Assembly (NCBI GenBank): GCA_902494595.1
Contig: CABUTY010000086.1
Span: forward strand, 1 to 6,215
Reading direction: 5' to 3'
Length of the DNA: 6,215 nucleotides
DNA from: an uncultured Porphyromonadaceae bacterium
GTDB lineage: Bacteria; Bacteroidota; Bacteroidia; Bacteroidales; Muribaculaceae
Each line of letters starts with the position of its first letter. The first letter of the stretch is position 1. A program made the position numbers and the translations under genes. Below the pieces are notes generated by a model, which saw nothing but the letters and a program-made list of their open reading frames with translations, was not told where the DNA came from and searched no databases. Shown piece by piece: positions 1 through 6,215 of the stretch.

Positions 1-317
1 CCGGCCGTGTCGGGAATGTTTACGGCGGTGCGGTACCACCCTTTGCCCACATAAGGGAGCCCCCCGGTGCGGCCGGTCTTCCATGTCTCCTCTTTCTCGC
101 CGTTCTGCTCCACGGCCACTTTCTGAAGGTCATGGCTCCGGTCGAAGGGCCCGTAGATGGCCCAGTCATGTGGGACAGTTACCTGTTCCCACTTGAGAGA
201 GTCGCGGGAAAAATCCCAGCTTTTCAATTTAATGTCGCTTCTGTCAGCCATCGCCGACGTTATGACGAGTGTGCCCATAAGCAGGGCCGATAATAATTTC
301 TTGCTGTTGTCGATCAT
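1..317 (-). CDS. Exported glycoside hydrolase family 2 protein (beta-galactosidase-like), N-terminal part only
   Basis: The gene reads leftwards from an ATG at 317-315 and leaves the window after 105 complete codons, so only the N-terminus is visible. Residues 1-24 form a typical signal peptide: a short region with KK, a hydrophobic stretch (LLSALLMGTLVIT) and an AMA cleavage site before DRSD. There is no lipobox cysteine, so a soluble periplasmic or secreted enzyme is expected. The mature start matches the GH2 sugar-binding (jelly-roll) domain: VTVPHDWAIYGPF at 46-58, an insert of about 30 residues ending KTGRTGGLPYVG, then GKGWYRT at 91-97. In this family the domain precedes an immunoglobulin-like domain and a catalytic TIM barrel that hydrolyses beta-galactosides or related plant or host glycans; those parts lie outside the window. 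An in-frame TGA lies upstream, and this is the first ATG after it. The gene has its own promoter at 384-414. Exact substrate cannot be told from this fragment. Confidence 0.9.
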   Translation of the reverse strand, partial: MIDNSKKLLSALLMGTLVITSAMADRSDIKLKSWDFSRDSLKWEQVTVPHDWAIYGPFDRSHDLQKVAVEQNGEKEETWKTGRTGGLPYVGKGWYRTAVNIPDTA

Positions 318-328
318 CTTGTTTTGGG

Positions 329-373
329 TTAACGCAACGGTATTTCAACAGTCATATTCTTCTTCTGTTCCAT
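329..373 (-). other. Possible 14-codon leader ORF in the GH2 5' untranslated region
   Basis: On the minus strand, ATG at 373-371 opens a 14-codon frame (MEQKKNMTVEIPLR) that stops at TAA 331-329, 11 bases before the GH2 start codon. A second in-frame ATG is at 355-353. It sits between the predicted -7 box (384-391) and the GH2 gene, so it would be at the very 5' end of the GH2 transcript, almost leaderless. It could be a translated leader that influences GH2 expression, or chance: an ORF of this length is not statistically remarkable. No homologue is recognised. Confidence 0.25.
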
Positions 374-383
374 TGCCGATAAG

Positions 384-414
384 CAAAGTTACTATATTTT
401 TAGAAGATTTCCAA
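384..414 (-). promoter_or_regulatory. Bacteroidetes-type promoter for the GH2 gene
   Basis: Read on the minus strand, TTGG (414-411) is followed by 19 bases and then TAACTTTG (391-384). This fits the Bacteroidetes primary sigma consensus of TTTG or TTG at -33 and TAnnTTTG at -7. Transcription would begin near 375-379, leaving a leader of about 60 bases before the GH2 ATG at 317. The region just upstream is very AT-rich. Confidence 0.75.
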
Positions 415-429
415 CTACTATAACCTTTA

Positions 430-447
430 TTATCAATTGATTGATAA
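430..447. promoter_or_regulatory. Operator-like palindrome upstream of the GH2 promoter
   Basis: This is a perfect inverted repeat, TTATCAA, four bases (TTGA), then TTGATAA. It lies 15 bases upstream of the -33 element of the leftward promoter, a usual position for an activator site. It is far (about 175 bases) from the rightward promoter. The short AT-rich arms could arise by chance in such a region, and no regulator gene for it is visible. Confidence 0.3.
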
Positions 448-499
448 ATTTATAAAAAGGCCTCAATCTTTTTTTGCGGTGCATTTTCAATTTTGCTTC

Positions 500-600
500 T
501 CTCGGCCTATTGCATTTTGGGAATCACAGAACTGAACCGGAACTCTCGGTGTGGTTCCGGTTCAGATCTGTGATTCCCCAAAAGAGGCCGAAGGCCGAGA
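500..600. repeat. 101-base imperfect inverted repeat (long hairpin) in the divergent intergenic region
   Basis: Bases 513-543 pair with 554-584 at 28 of 31 positions, around a 10-base loop at 544-553. An outer pair, 500-508 with 592-600 (TCTCGGCCT and AGGCCGAGA), matches at all 9 positions. The two stems are separated by an internal loop of 4 bases on the left (509-512) and 7 on the right (585-591). The right-hand unpaired heptamer AGGCCGA repeats the start of the adjacent outer arm, so AGGCCGA occurs twice in tandem at 585-598. The GC-rich arms stand out against the AT-rich flanks. No gene ends here, because both neighbours point away, and no T-tract follows, so an ordinary terminator is unlikely. 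A dispersed palindromic repeat (REP or MITE-like), a structured RNA or a regulatory DNA cruciform are possible. Confidence 0.8.
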
Positions 601-622
601 CTGTCCTTCTTTGGGAATGGTT

Positions 623-653
623 TTTGATAACGAGACTAAAATTATTAACTTTG
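623..653 (+). promoter_or_regulatory. Bacteroidetes-type promoter for the regulator-lptE unit
   Basis: TTTG (623-626), 19 bases, then TAACTTTG (646-653) is a full match to the Bacteroidetes -33/-7 consensus. The -7 box is identical to that of the divergent GH2 promoter. Transcription would begin near 658-662, giving a very short leader of about 12 bases before the ATG at 673. An AGGAGA at 655-660 resembles a Shine-Dalgarno sequence, but it overlaps the predicted start site and so may not be in the transcript. The sigma-54 regulator thus appears to be made from a housekeeping promoter, not from a -24/-12 promoter. Confidence 0.8.
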
Positions 654-672
654 TAGGAGATTAAGAATCGAA

Positions 673-1863
673 ATGGCAGAGAATAAAATAGAGGAAATTG
701 ATGCAGAGGTGCTGTCTGTAAAGCAGCGCTTTCAGATAATAGGGAATTCGGCGGCGTTGCTGAATGCGATATCGCGGGCGATACGTGTGGCGCCGGTGGA
801 TCTGTCGGTGCTGGTGACGGGCGAAAGCGGCGCCGGCAAGGAGTTCTTCCCCAAAATCATACATCAGTGCGGCGCACGAAAACATAAGAAATACATAGCC
901 GTCAACTGCGGCGCCATACCGGAAGGAACTATCGACTCGGAGCTTTTCGGCCATGAGAAGGGTTCGTTCACGGGAGCGATAGCCACCCGCAAGGGTTACT
1001 TCGAAGAGGCGGACGGAGGGACGATTTTCCTCGATGAAATCGCGGAACTGCCGATGACCACACAGGCGCGTCTGCTGAGGGTGCTCGAGACGGGAGAGTT
1101 CCTGAAGGTGGGTTCATCCACGGTTCAGCGAGCCGATGTGCGGGTGGTGGCCGCCACCAATGTCGACCTCCTCGAAGCTGTCAGAAAGGGGAAGTTCCGC
1201 GAAGACCTCTATTACAGGCTTTCCACGATAATCATCACTGTTCCCAATCTTCATGACCGGGGTGCCGACGTAACCCTGCTGGCCAGGAAGTTCGCCTCCG
1301 ACTTCAGTCACAAATACCGTACGGCGCCTATAACCTTCGACGAGGGGGCCATGCGGCTCATGGAGCTGCAACGCTGGCCCGGCAATGTGCGTCAGCTGAA
1401 GAATGTGGTGGAGCAGGTAGCCCTTTTCAATGCCGGCGAGACCGTGACCCGCGACATCCTTGCAGAGTATCTGCATCCGGGAGGGAGTTCGTTGCCCGCG
1501 CAGCGGCAGCAGAGCGACGACGACCGCCAGAAAATGCTCCTGCGCCTCGTCATGGCGCTGCGTGACGAAACCGACCGCCTCAAAGAGCGTATTGACGCCC
1601 TCGAAACGGAACGGGGCAGCGTAAGATATACATCCGTGGCCGATGAATCCGTGGCCAATGAAAAACGAGTGACTTCGCTGATAAAATATCCCGAGAAGAT
1701 GCTCTTCGACATGTCTGCGTCAAATCCGCTGGAGGAGTCAGAGAAAATGACCATACAGGCCGCTTTGGCGAAAAACGACGGCAACAAACGCAAAACGGCC
1801 GACGACCTCAACATATCGCTACGTACCCTTTACCGTAAACTTCACGACCTGAATATAGAATGA
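673..1863 (+). CDS. Sigma-54-dependent transcriptional activator (AAA+ enhancer-binding protein, Fis-type HTH) without receiver domain
   Basis: This 396-residue cytoplasmic protein activates RpoN (sigma-54) RNA polymerase by ATP-driven remodelling. The AAA+ domain starts almost at once, near residue 21 ([10 protein letters not shown]). It shows Walker A GESGAGKE (50-57), the sigma-54-contacting loop GSFTGA (97-102), Walker [10 protein letters not shown] (115-123, D121 and E122), probable arginine fingers R176 and R182 in FREDLYYRL, and [10 protein letters not shown] (235-244). A charged, coiled-coil-like linker covers about 280-315. A Fis-type helix-turn-helix ends the protein (about 357-396, [10 protein letters not shown] and SLRTLYRKL). 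There is no N-terminal response-regulator, PAS or GAF domain, so it resembles PspF in architecture and must be controlled by another protein or by its level. The start is the only ATG: an in-frame TAA in the -7 box precedes it. Its TGA overlaps the lptE start (ATGA), so the two are probably translationally coupled. From memory, Bacteroidales often carry such a regulator beside lptE. Target genes are unknown. Confidence 0.95.
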   Translation: MAENKIEEIDAEVLSVKQRFQIIGNSAALLNAISRAIRVAPVDLSVLVTGESGAGKEFFPKIIHQCGARKHKKYIAVNCGAIPEGTIDSELFGHEKGSFTGAIATRKGYFEEADGGTIFLDEIAELPMTTQARLLRVLETGEFLKVGSSTVQRADVRVVAATNVDLLEAVRKGKFREDLYYRLSTIIITVPNLHDRGADVTLLARKFASDFSHKYRTAPITFDEGAMRLMELQRWPGNVRQLKNVVEQVALFNAGETVTRDILAEYLHPGGSSLPAQRQQSDDDRQKMLLRLVMALRDETDRLKERIDALETERGSVRYTSVADESVANEKRVTSLIKYPEKMLFDMSASNPLEESEKMTIQAALAKNDGNKRKTADDLNISLRTLYRKLHDLNIE

Positions 1864-2405
1864 ACCTACGACCTCGAAATTTTAAGGAACGCGCTCTTAA
1901 TATGGCGGTGCTCCTGCTGGCACTGGCGGTACTCGTGCCCCTCGGGGGATGCATACCGCGGTATACCCTCAACGGCTCCGCCATCAACTACGATATATAC
2001 AAGACGGTGAATATCAGCGACTTCCCGATACGTGCCGCGCTGGTGTATCCTCCGCTGCAACAGACCTTCGAGAACGAGTTGCTCGACTATGTGCAGCGCA
2101 ATACGCGGCTGAGCACCGTCGACGGCAACTCCGACCTCGAGCTCCGTGGCGAAATCACCGGCTACACCCTCTCACCCCAGGCCGTGGGTACCGACGCTTA
2201 CGCCACAGAGACAAGACTGACAATAACGGTGCATGTAGTGTATACCGACAACAGGAACCCGGCCAACAACCTCGACCAGAGCTTCTCGGCATACCGGCAG
2301 TTCTCCTCGTCGCTCATGCTCACCGACGTGCAGGATGACCTTTGCCGTCAGATCAGCGAGGAACTCGTGACGTTAATCTTCAACTCCACTTTCGGCAACT
2401 GGTAA
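1860..2405 (+). CDS. lptE: LptE family outer-membrane LPS-assembly lipoprotein
   Basis: The 181-residue product is a Bacteroidetes-type LptE, the lipoprotein that plugs the LptD barrel and helps insert lipopolysaccharide into the outer leaflet of the outer membrane. Residues 1-31 are a lipoprotein signal: a basic start (R4, R6, K9, R11), a hydrophobic core (15-28) and a lipobox LGGC with the acylated cysteine at 31. The mature part carries the family pattern YTLNGSAI, VNISDFPIRAALVYPPLQQTF, NTRLSTVDGNSDLELRGEITGY, TRLTITVHVVYTD, DQSFSAYRQFSS and a C-terminus ending in IFNSTFGNW. Length fits the family. The ATG overlaps the TGA of the preceding regulator by four bases, so expression probably depends on ribosomes finishing that gene. 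An internal ATG at 1902 is less likely as the start because it would remove every positive charge before the hydrophobic core. Assignment rests on recognition of the family pattern, not on a database search. Confidence 0.9.
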   Translation: MNLRPRNFKERALNMAVLLLALAVLVPLGGCIPRYTLNGSAINYDIYKTVNISDFPIRAALVYPPLQQTFENELLDYVQRNTRLSTVDGNSDLELRGEITGYTLSPQAVGTDAYATETRLTITVHVVYTDNRNPANNLDQSFSAYRQFSSSLMLTDVQDDLCRQISEELVTLIFNSTFGNW

Positions 2406-2459
2406 TCCTTCTGTATCTCCTATCACGACAACTCACCAATTAACCGGAATCCCCTTTCA

Positions 2460-5400
2460 ATGAAACGATTAAATCCCATCTCATATCTGTTTGCCTTCAT
2501 AATGATTGCAACGGAGGCCTATATGCTGTTGGCTCCCGACATGGCGTCGGCAGCCAAAGGAAGCCGAAAAGGAGTCAGCGCAGCCGAAGAGGCAGCCGTG
2601 GACTCGCTCGACAGGCTTGCCGCCAAAGCTTATCAGTCGCAGAACTTCCTCGAGGCAGCAAGGCTGATGACCGAAATGGAGCCGTTGATGGTGAAAGCTT
2701 ACGGCAAAAACAGCGAAGACTACGCCACTTTGCACGGAAATCTGGGTGCCATATATTTGGCGATGAGCAATCCTGATTCTCCCGAGCCGCGGATGCTGAA
2801 ACTCTCCATGGAGCACATGAAGAAGAGTCTCGATGTATATGAAAAGCTCTATGGGCGCCAGTCGCCGCAATATGTGGAGAACGCCTCGAATTATGCCGTG
2901 GTGTTGGGACAGGCAGGTCAGAAGAAAAATATCGGCAAGATCCTGGAGATCCGGCGCAACAATATGATGTACTATCGCGCCAAGGGCGACACGGCGAAGC
3001 TCGCTTTCGAGAATTATGCCCATGGCTATGATTGCACAGTAGCGGCCGAAGAGGCGAAAACCGCCGATGAAAAGGAGAATTTGTACAACCGTGCCATCGG
3101 GGAAATACTGGGTCTGCCGCGGCAGAGTTGGTTCAATGGCACCGATGAACTTATCGGCGAACTCTACCGGCGAACGGCCATGCTGTATGTGGAAAAAGGC
3201 ATTGCCGTGTCAGGCACGGATCCACGCCGCTGGCTGGAATGCGAACTGAAAGCAAACGGGTTGCTGTCGGAAGGTGAAAAATATGGACTGGCGCCGATAT
3301 GGAAAAGCGGGTCCGACACCCGGCTGGCAAGTATCTACGGCAATATGGGCGACAGGACGGAAGCCGTGAGACGTCTGGAAGGAATCCTGCAGGATGTGGA
3401 ACGCAGAGGAAATTACATGGGCGTGAATCTGGCCACGGTTTACGGCAATCTTGGAGGCGCCTATTCAGATCCGGTAAAGTCGCAGCAGGCATTTATAAAA
3501 GGGCTGGAGATATGCGGCACGCCAACCGCGGAGAATGTGGATATTTTGGCCGCCCTTTATGCGTCGCTGGCAGCCGGGTATATGAATCAGGGCAATATTA
3601 GGGAATGCGACGAATTGCTGGCAAGCTGGCATGGTATTTTCGACGGCCTTAAGTCTAAGCAAAGCGAGGAGTATTCCACATACCTCAAGACAAAATCGGG
3701 TGTCGAGTCAGCCAAGGGGAATATGGGCCAGGCTTTCAACGACAGCAGGGAGGCCTACCGCATAATAAGAGAGATGTATCCTGCCGAGGACGCGCGGGCG
3801 CTGGATGCGGAGCAGGCCATGTTCCGATGTTCGTACAGATCGCACAGCAGCACGTGGCCCGAGGATTTCAGGCAGTTGCTTCAACATTCATCGGGGCTTC
3901 GGGTGTCGAATCCTCGTTCATACGTGTATGTGTTGGTTGCAGGAGCCAATGCTTATCGCGAAGCGGGAAGATATGGAGAGTCTTTGCAGCTTATCGACGC
4001 AAGCATAGAGCTGTGCCGGCAGCTGCCGTATGACGGCACGCAACTGATAGAAGGGTATCTGCAGGGGAAGGCGTCACTCCTTTCCGACATGCACCGTTAT
4101 GACGAGGCTGTGGCTCTGTGCGACAGCCTGATAGCCCGACCTGGTGTGTCGGAAACGGTCAAAAGGTCATCATATCTGACACGGTCCCGGATTCATAGAG
4201 AAGCGGGTGCGTATAGAGATGCGATAAATGACTGTCTCGAATATGACAGGCTGTCGCGGTTGGCAGGCGCCGAAGGAGTGCGCGGAAATCTCGACGACAT
4301 GACCTTCCTCGCTTCCTGTTATGCCCAGTTGGGAATGACAGATTCCGCTTATAATCTGCGCAGGGAGAATGTGGATATCGCTGCCCGGCTCCATGGCGAA
4401 AATTCTCCGCAACATATCAAGGCTCAGGTGATATTGTATAATACCGAAGGCCACAAATCACTGACGCAGATGGAGGCATTGATGCGCCGGAATATGGAAG
4501 CGAGCCGTGTCGATTCAGTGGCAAACCCTTATGGATATTTCAAGGAATGCGTGAGTTATGCCAACACTCTGGGTCAACTTGGTGATTTGAAAGGAGCTGC
4601 ACGCTATGCACGCATAGCCTTGGATGGGATGGCGTCTCTCGACAATGAACAGGATGAGGTTTATCAGGTTCTGCTCGTGAACGGTGCCGAGATATTCTTC
4701 GGTATCGGCGACCTGGAGACTGCCGCAGGTCTGGCGCAGAAAGCTCTCGACCTTACACGGAAACATCATCCGTATAATCTCACCAGACAATTGACGGCTC
4801 TCAGCTGGCTCATTGCCGTGGATGAGAAAAATACCGATTATGGCGCTCAGCTTGCTCATCATAAAGAATATGAGGACCTGCGCAAATACAAGAATAGCTC
4901 TTACGGGATGATAGACCTGGAGTCGGATCTTGCAGCAAGCGTGATTTACGGCAATCTGGGCGATTACGATAAGGTGGCGGAGCTCAGCGAGAGAATACTC
5001 CGGATCCATGACACCGCCATTGCCGAACAAATCGGCATAAAACACTCGCCATATGAGCTGGCGGCTCTCAGCAATCTTTGCTGCAACATGGTGCCTGACA
5101 GGCTTGACGACAAAGAGAAGCTGAAGACCTATGCCGACCGCCTTGAAGTCTGCCTCAATGCCCGCGGCGACATAGGTGACAAGGCACTGCTGCCCTCATT
5201 GCATAATCTGTCGAATGCGTATTATCATCTTGGCGATACTTTGAGATGTCTGAAATATGGCGACAGGCTACTTGCGGGGCTCAGCGCGGATCAGGGAGAG
5301 TTTCTCCCCCGCGCGGAGGCGCTTCAGGGACTTCACAGGATAGAGCTGGGGCATGCCGAAGAGGGTCGGCGCCTCATGGAGCATGGACTGGCCGTGGCCG

Positions 5401-6215
5401 ACACCATGCTGCGCGGCAAGAGCAGCGCCAATTATCTCCATATACTCCGCAGCTATGTCAACGGCGCCGATATCCTTGGCGACAAGTCACGCCGCAACGC
5501 ATTGGCTATCGACTATGGACGCAACGTCAGGGATTACGTGTCGGGCTCGTTCCTGAACATGTCGTCGGCGATACGCGCCACTTTCTGGAACAAGTATTCG
5601 CCCTTCCTGATGAACGACTTCCACGGGTATGTGGCAGAGAGCGGCGACACGGCTATGACGCGTGCCGCTTACGACAACCTGCTGTTGGGCAAAGGCCTTC
5701 TTCTCGATACCGACCGAGGTATCCGCGAGGCCATAGCCGAAACTGGCGACCCGAAAGTGGCTGCTACTTATGAGTCGTATAACCTCAACCGGCTGACGCT
5801 TGCGCGCTATCAGGCGGGCGGCGACCTGCTCCCCCTGAATCTCGATTCGCTGGCGCGTGTGGCTGATACACAGGAGGCATTCCTCGCCGCATATTGCGGA
5901 CGCCTCTCCGACAACTTCATTGTCGGCTGGCGCAACGTGCGCAAGGCGTTGGGCAAACGTGAGGCGGCGTTGGAATTTGCCGAATACTCGGATGCATGCG
6001 ATACCCTCGACAACCGCCATTACATGGCCTATGTGTTGCGGCGCGACAGCGAGAGTCCGGTGGCCGTGGCGCTGACTGTGCCCCGTTCCGCACTGAACCG
6101 CCGTAATTTCCCGGGTCTTTCCGAAGCAGTGTGGAAACCCCTCGCAAAAGCTGTCGGCGATGCCGAACGCATATATTTCTCGCCAGCTGGTGCCCTGCAT
6201 GCCGCGCCGCTCGAA
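2460..6215 (+). CDS. Large exported TPR-repeat protein with C-terminal CHAT (caspase-like) domain, 3' end outside the window
   Basis: The frame is open from ATG 2460 to the window edge: 1252 codons with no stop. Residues 1-31 look like a Sec signal peptide (KR, hydrophobic 8-25, ASA before A32) and lack a lipobox, so the protein should be periplasmic or secreted. About 43-980 is alpha-helical and rich in TPR-like units, for example LHGNLGAIYLAM (91-102) followed by EKLYGRQSPQYVENASNYAVVL, a kinesin-light-chain-like pattern, then AGANAYREAGRYGESLQLI (near 495-513) and LHNLSNAYYHLGD (914-926). A helical region follows with YDNLLLGKGLLLDTDRGI at 1071-1088, the usual lead-in to CHAT domains. The CHAT domain starts near 1185 (YMAYVLRR at 1188) and reaches the conserved strand IYFSPAGALHAAPLE (1238-1252). 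In the family the catalytic His and Cys come later, so activity cannot be judged here; about 150 residues are probably missing (inference). CHAT proteins can be caspase-like peptidases or inactive scaffolds. The gene follows lptE by 54 bases with no promoter recognised between them, suggesting one operon. Arg codon use changes near residue 927. Confidence 0.9.
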   Translation, partial: MKRLNPISYLFAFIMIATEAYMLLAPDMASAAKGSRKGVSAAEEAAVDSLDRLAAKAYQSQNFLEAARLMTEMEPLMVKAYGKNSEDYATLHGNLGAIYLAMSNPDSPEPRMLKLSMEHMKKSLDVYEKLYGRQSPQYVENASNYAVVLGQAGQKKNIGKILEIRRNNMMYYRAKGDTAKLAFENYAHGYDCTVAAEEAKTADEKENLYNRAIGEILGLPRQSWFNGTDELIGELYRRTAMLYVEKGIAVSGTDPRRWLECELKANGLLSEGEKYGLAPIWKSGSDTRLASIYGNMGDRTEAVRRLEGILQDVERRGNYMGVNLATVYGNLGGAYSDPVKSQQAFIKGLEICGTPTAENVDILAALYASLAAGYMNQGNIRECDELLASWHGIFDGLKSKQSEEYSTYLKTKSGVESAKGNMGQAFNDSREAYRIIREMYPAEDARALDAEQAMFRCSYRSHSSTWPEDFRQLLQHSSGLRVSNPRSYVYVLVAGANAYREAGRYGESLQLIDASIELCRQLPYDGTQLIEGYLQGKASLLSDMHRYDEAVALCDSLIARPGVSETVKRSSYLTRSRIHREAGAYRDAINDCLEYDRLSRLAGAEGVRGNLDDMTFLASCYAQLGMTDSAYNLRRENVDIAARLHGENSPQHIKAQVILYNTEGHKSLTQMEALMRRNMEASRVDSVANPYGYFKECVSYANTLGQLGDLKGAARYARIALDGMASLDNEQDEVYQVLLVNGAEIFFGIGDLETAAGLAQKALDLTRKHHPYNLTRQLTALSWLIAVDEKNTDYGAQLAHHKEYEDLRKYKNSSYGMIDLESDLAASVIYGNLGDYDKVAELSERILRIHDTAIAEQIGIKHSPYELAALSNLCCNMVPDRLDDKEKLKTYADRLEVCLNARGDIGDKALLPSLHNLSNAYYHLGDTLRCLKYGDRLLAGLSADQGEFLPRAEALQGLHRIELGHAEEGRRLMEHGLAVADTMLRGKSSANYLHILRSYVNGADILGDKSRRNALAIDYGRNVRDYVSGSFLNMSSAIRATFWNKYSPFLMNDFHGYVAESGDTAMTRAAYDNLLLGKGLLLDTDRGIREAIAETGDPKVAATYESYNLNRLTLARYQAGGDLLPLNLDSLARVADTQEAFLAAYCGRLSDNFIVGWRNVRKALGKREAALEFAEYSDACDTLDNRHYMAYVLRRDSESPVAVALTVPRSALNRRNFPGLSEAVWKPLAKAVGDAERIYFSPAGALHAAPLE

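Larger units (their letters stand above)
318..672. other. Divergent intergenic region with no convincing protein-coding gene
   Basis: This 355-base stretch separates the leftward GH2 gene from the rightward regulator gene. It contains the two promoters, the 430-447 palindrome, the possible leader ORF and the long hairpin, all listed separately. A 60-codon plus-strand frame at 474-656 runs straight through the hairpin; its sequence is dictated by the palindrome and it is not treated as a gene. Bases 448-499 are AT-rich with short A and T runs, and nothing specific was recognised there. Confidence 0.7.

Noticed and set aside
157..423. 88-codon plus-strand frame near the left edge
   Set aside because: It is antisense to the start of the GH2 gene, whose signal peptide and GH2 motifs are clear, and it also runs through the leftward promoter.
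500..600. Hairpin as a bidirectional intrinsic terminator
   Set aside because: Neither side has a T-tract directly after the stem, and no gene on either strand ends there.
474..656. 60-codon plus-strand frame across the intergenic hairpin
   Set aside because: Its sequence is produced by the inverted repeat, it runs through the -7 box of the next promoter, and it has no recognisable domain.
1902..2405. Shorter lptE starting at the internal ATG
   Set aside because: The shortened signal peptide would have no basic residues before the hydrophobic core, and the ATGA overlap supports the start at 1860.
2481..3023. 180-codon minus-strand frame, and similar minus-strand frames at 4170-4454, 4515-5045 and 5487-6200
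   Set aside because: All are antisense to the continuous TPR-CHAT reading frame, which has a signal peptide, repeats and domain motifs; the antisense translations show none.
5246..5773. 175-codon plus-strand frame inside the TPR-CHAT gene
   Set aside because: It is a +1-type shadow frame with Arg/Pro/Gly-rich, low-complexity translation, while the main frame stays open and carries the conserved CHAT lead-in.
2460..6215. Type III-E CRISPR (Craspase) TPR-CHAT component
   Set aside because: The protein has a signal peptide, there is no CRISPR array or Cas7-11-like gene in the window, and the neighbours are envelope genes.

Overview
This window looks like chromosomal DNA from a gut-type member of the Bacteroidales, possibly Muribaculaceae; the family-level placement is inference. 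Three things support the order-level call. Two intergenic promoters match the Bacteroidetes -33/-7 consensus (TTTG or TTG, 19 bases, TAnnTTTG). One gene encodes a Bacteroidetes-type LptE lipoprotein. The left-edge gene is an exported family 2 glycoside hydrolase of a kind common in these bacteria. Most starts lack a convincing Shine-Dalgarno sequence, which is also typical of the phylum.

Layout. At the left edge, on the minus strand, lies the first 105 codons of a secreted GH2 (beta-galactosidase-like) enzyme. A divergent intergenic region of 355 bases (318-672) follows. It holds one promoter for each direction, a small operator-like palindrome, a possible 14-codon leader ORF in front of the GH2 gene, and a 101-base imperfect inverted repeat able to form a long hairpin. 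To the right, on the plus strand, are three co-directional genes. The first is a sigma-54 (RpoN) enhancer-binding protein with no receiver domain. The second is lptE, which overlaps it by four bases (ATGA). After a 54-base gap comes a very large exported protein of TPR-like repeats with the start of a CHAT (caspase-like) domain. This third gene is open from 2460 to the right edge, 1252 codons without a stop, and its catalytic half lies outside the window.

How the genes may work together. LptE is the outer-membrane partner of LptD in lipopolysaccharide assembly. Translational coupling of an RpoN activator to lptE suggests that the regulator and an envelope function are expressed together. The TPR-CHAT protein begins with a signal peptide, so a putative peptidase or scaffold would act in the periplasm or at the envelope. 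A regulator, an outer-membrane assembly lipoprotein and an exported TPR-CHAT protein in one transcription unit is the most interesting feature of the window. Any functional link between them is inference.

No tRNA, rRNA, CRISPR array, insertion sequence or convincing intrinsic terminator was seen.
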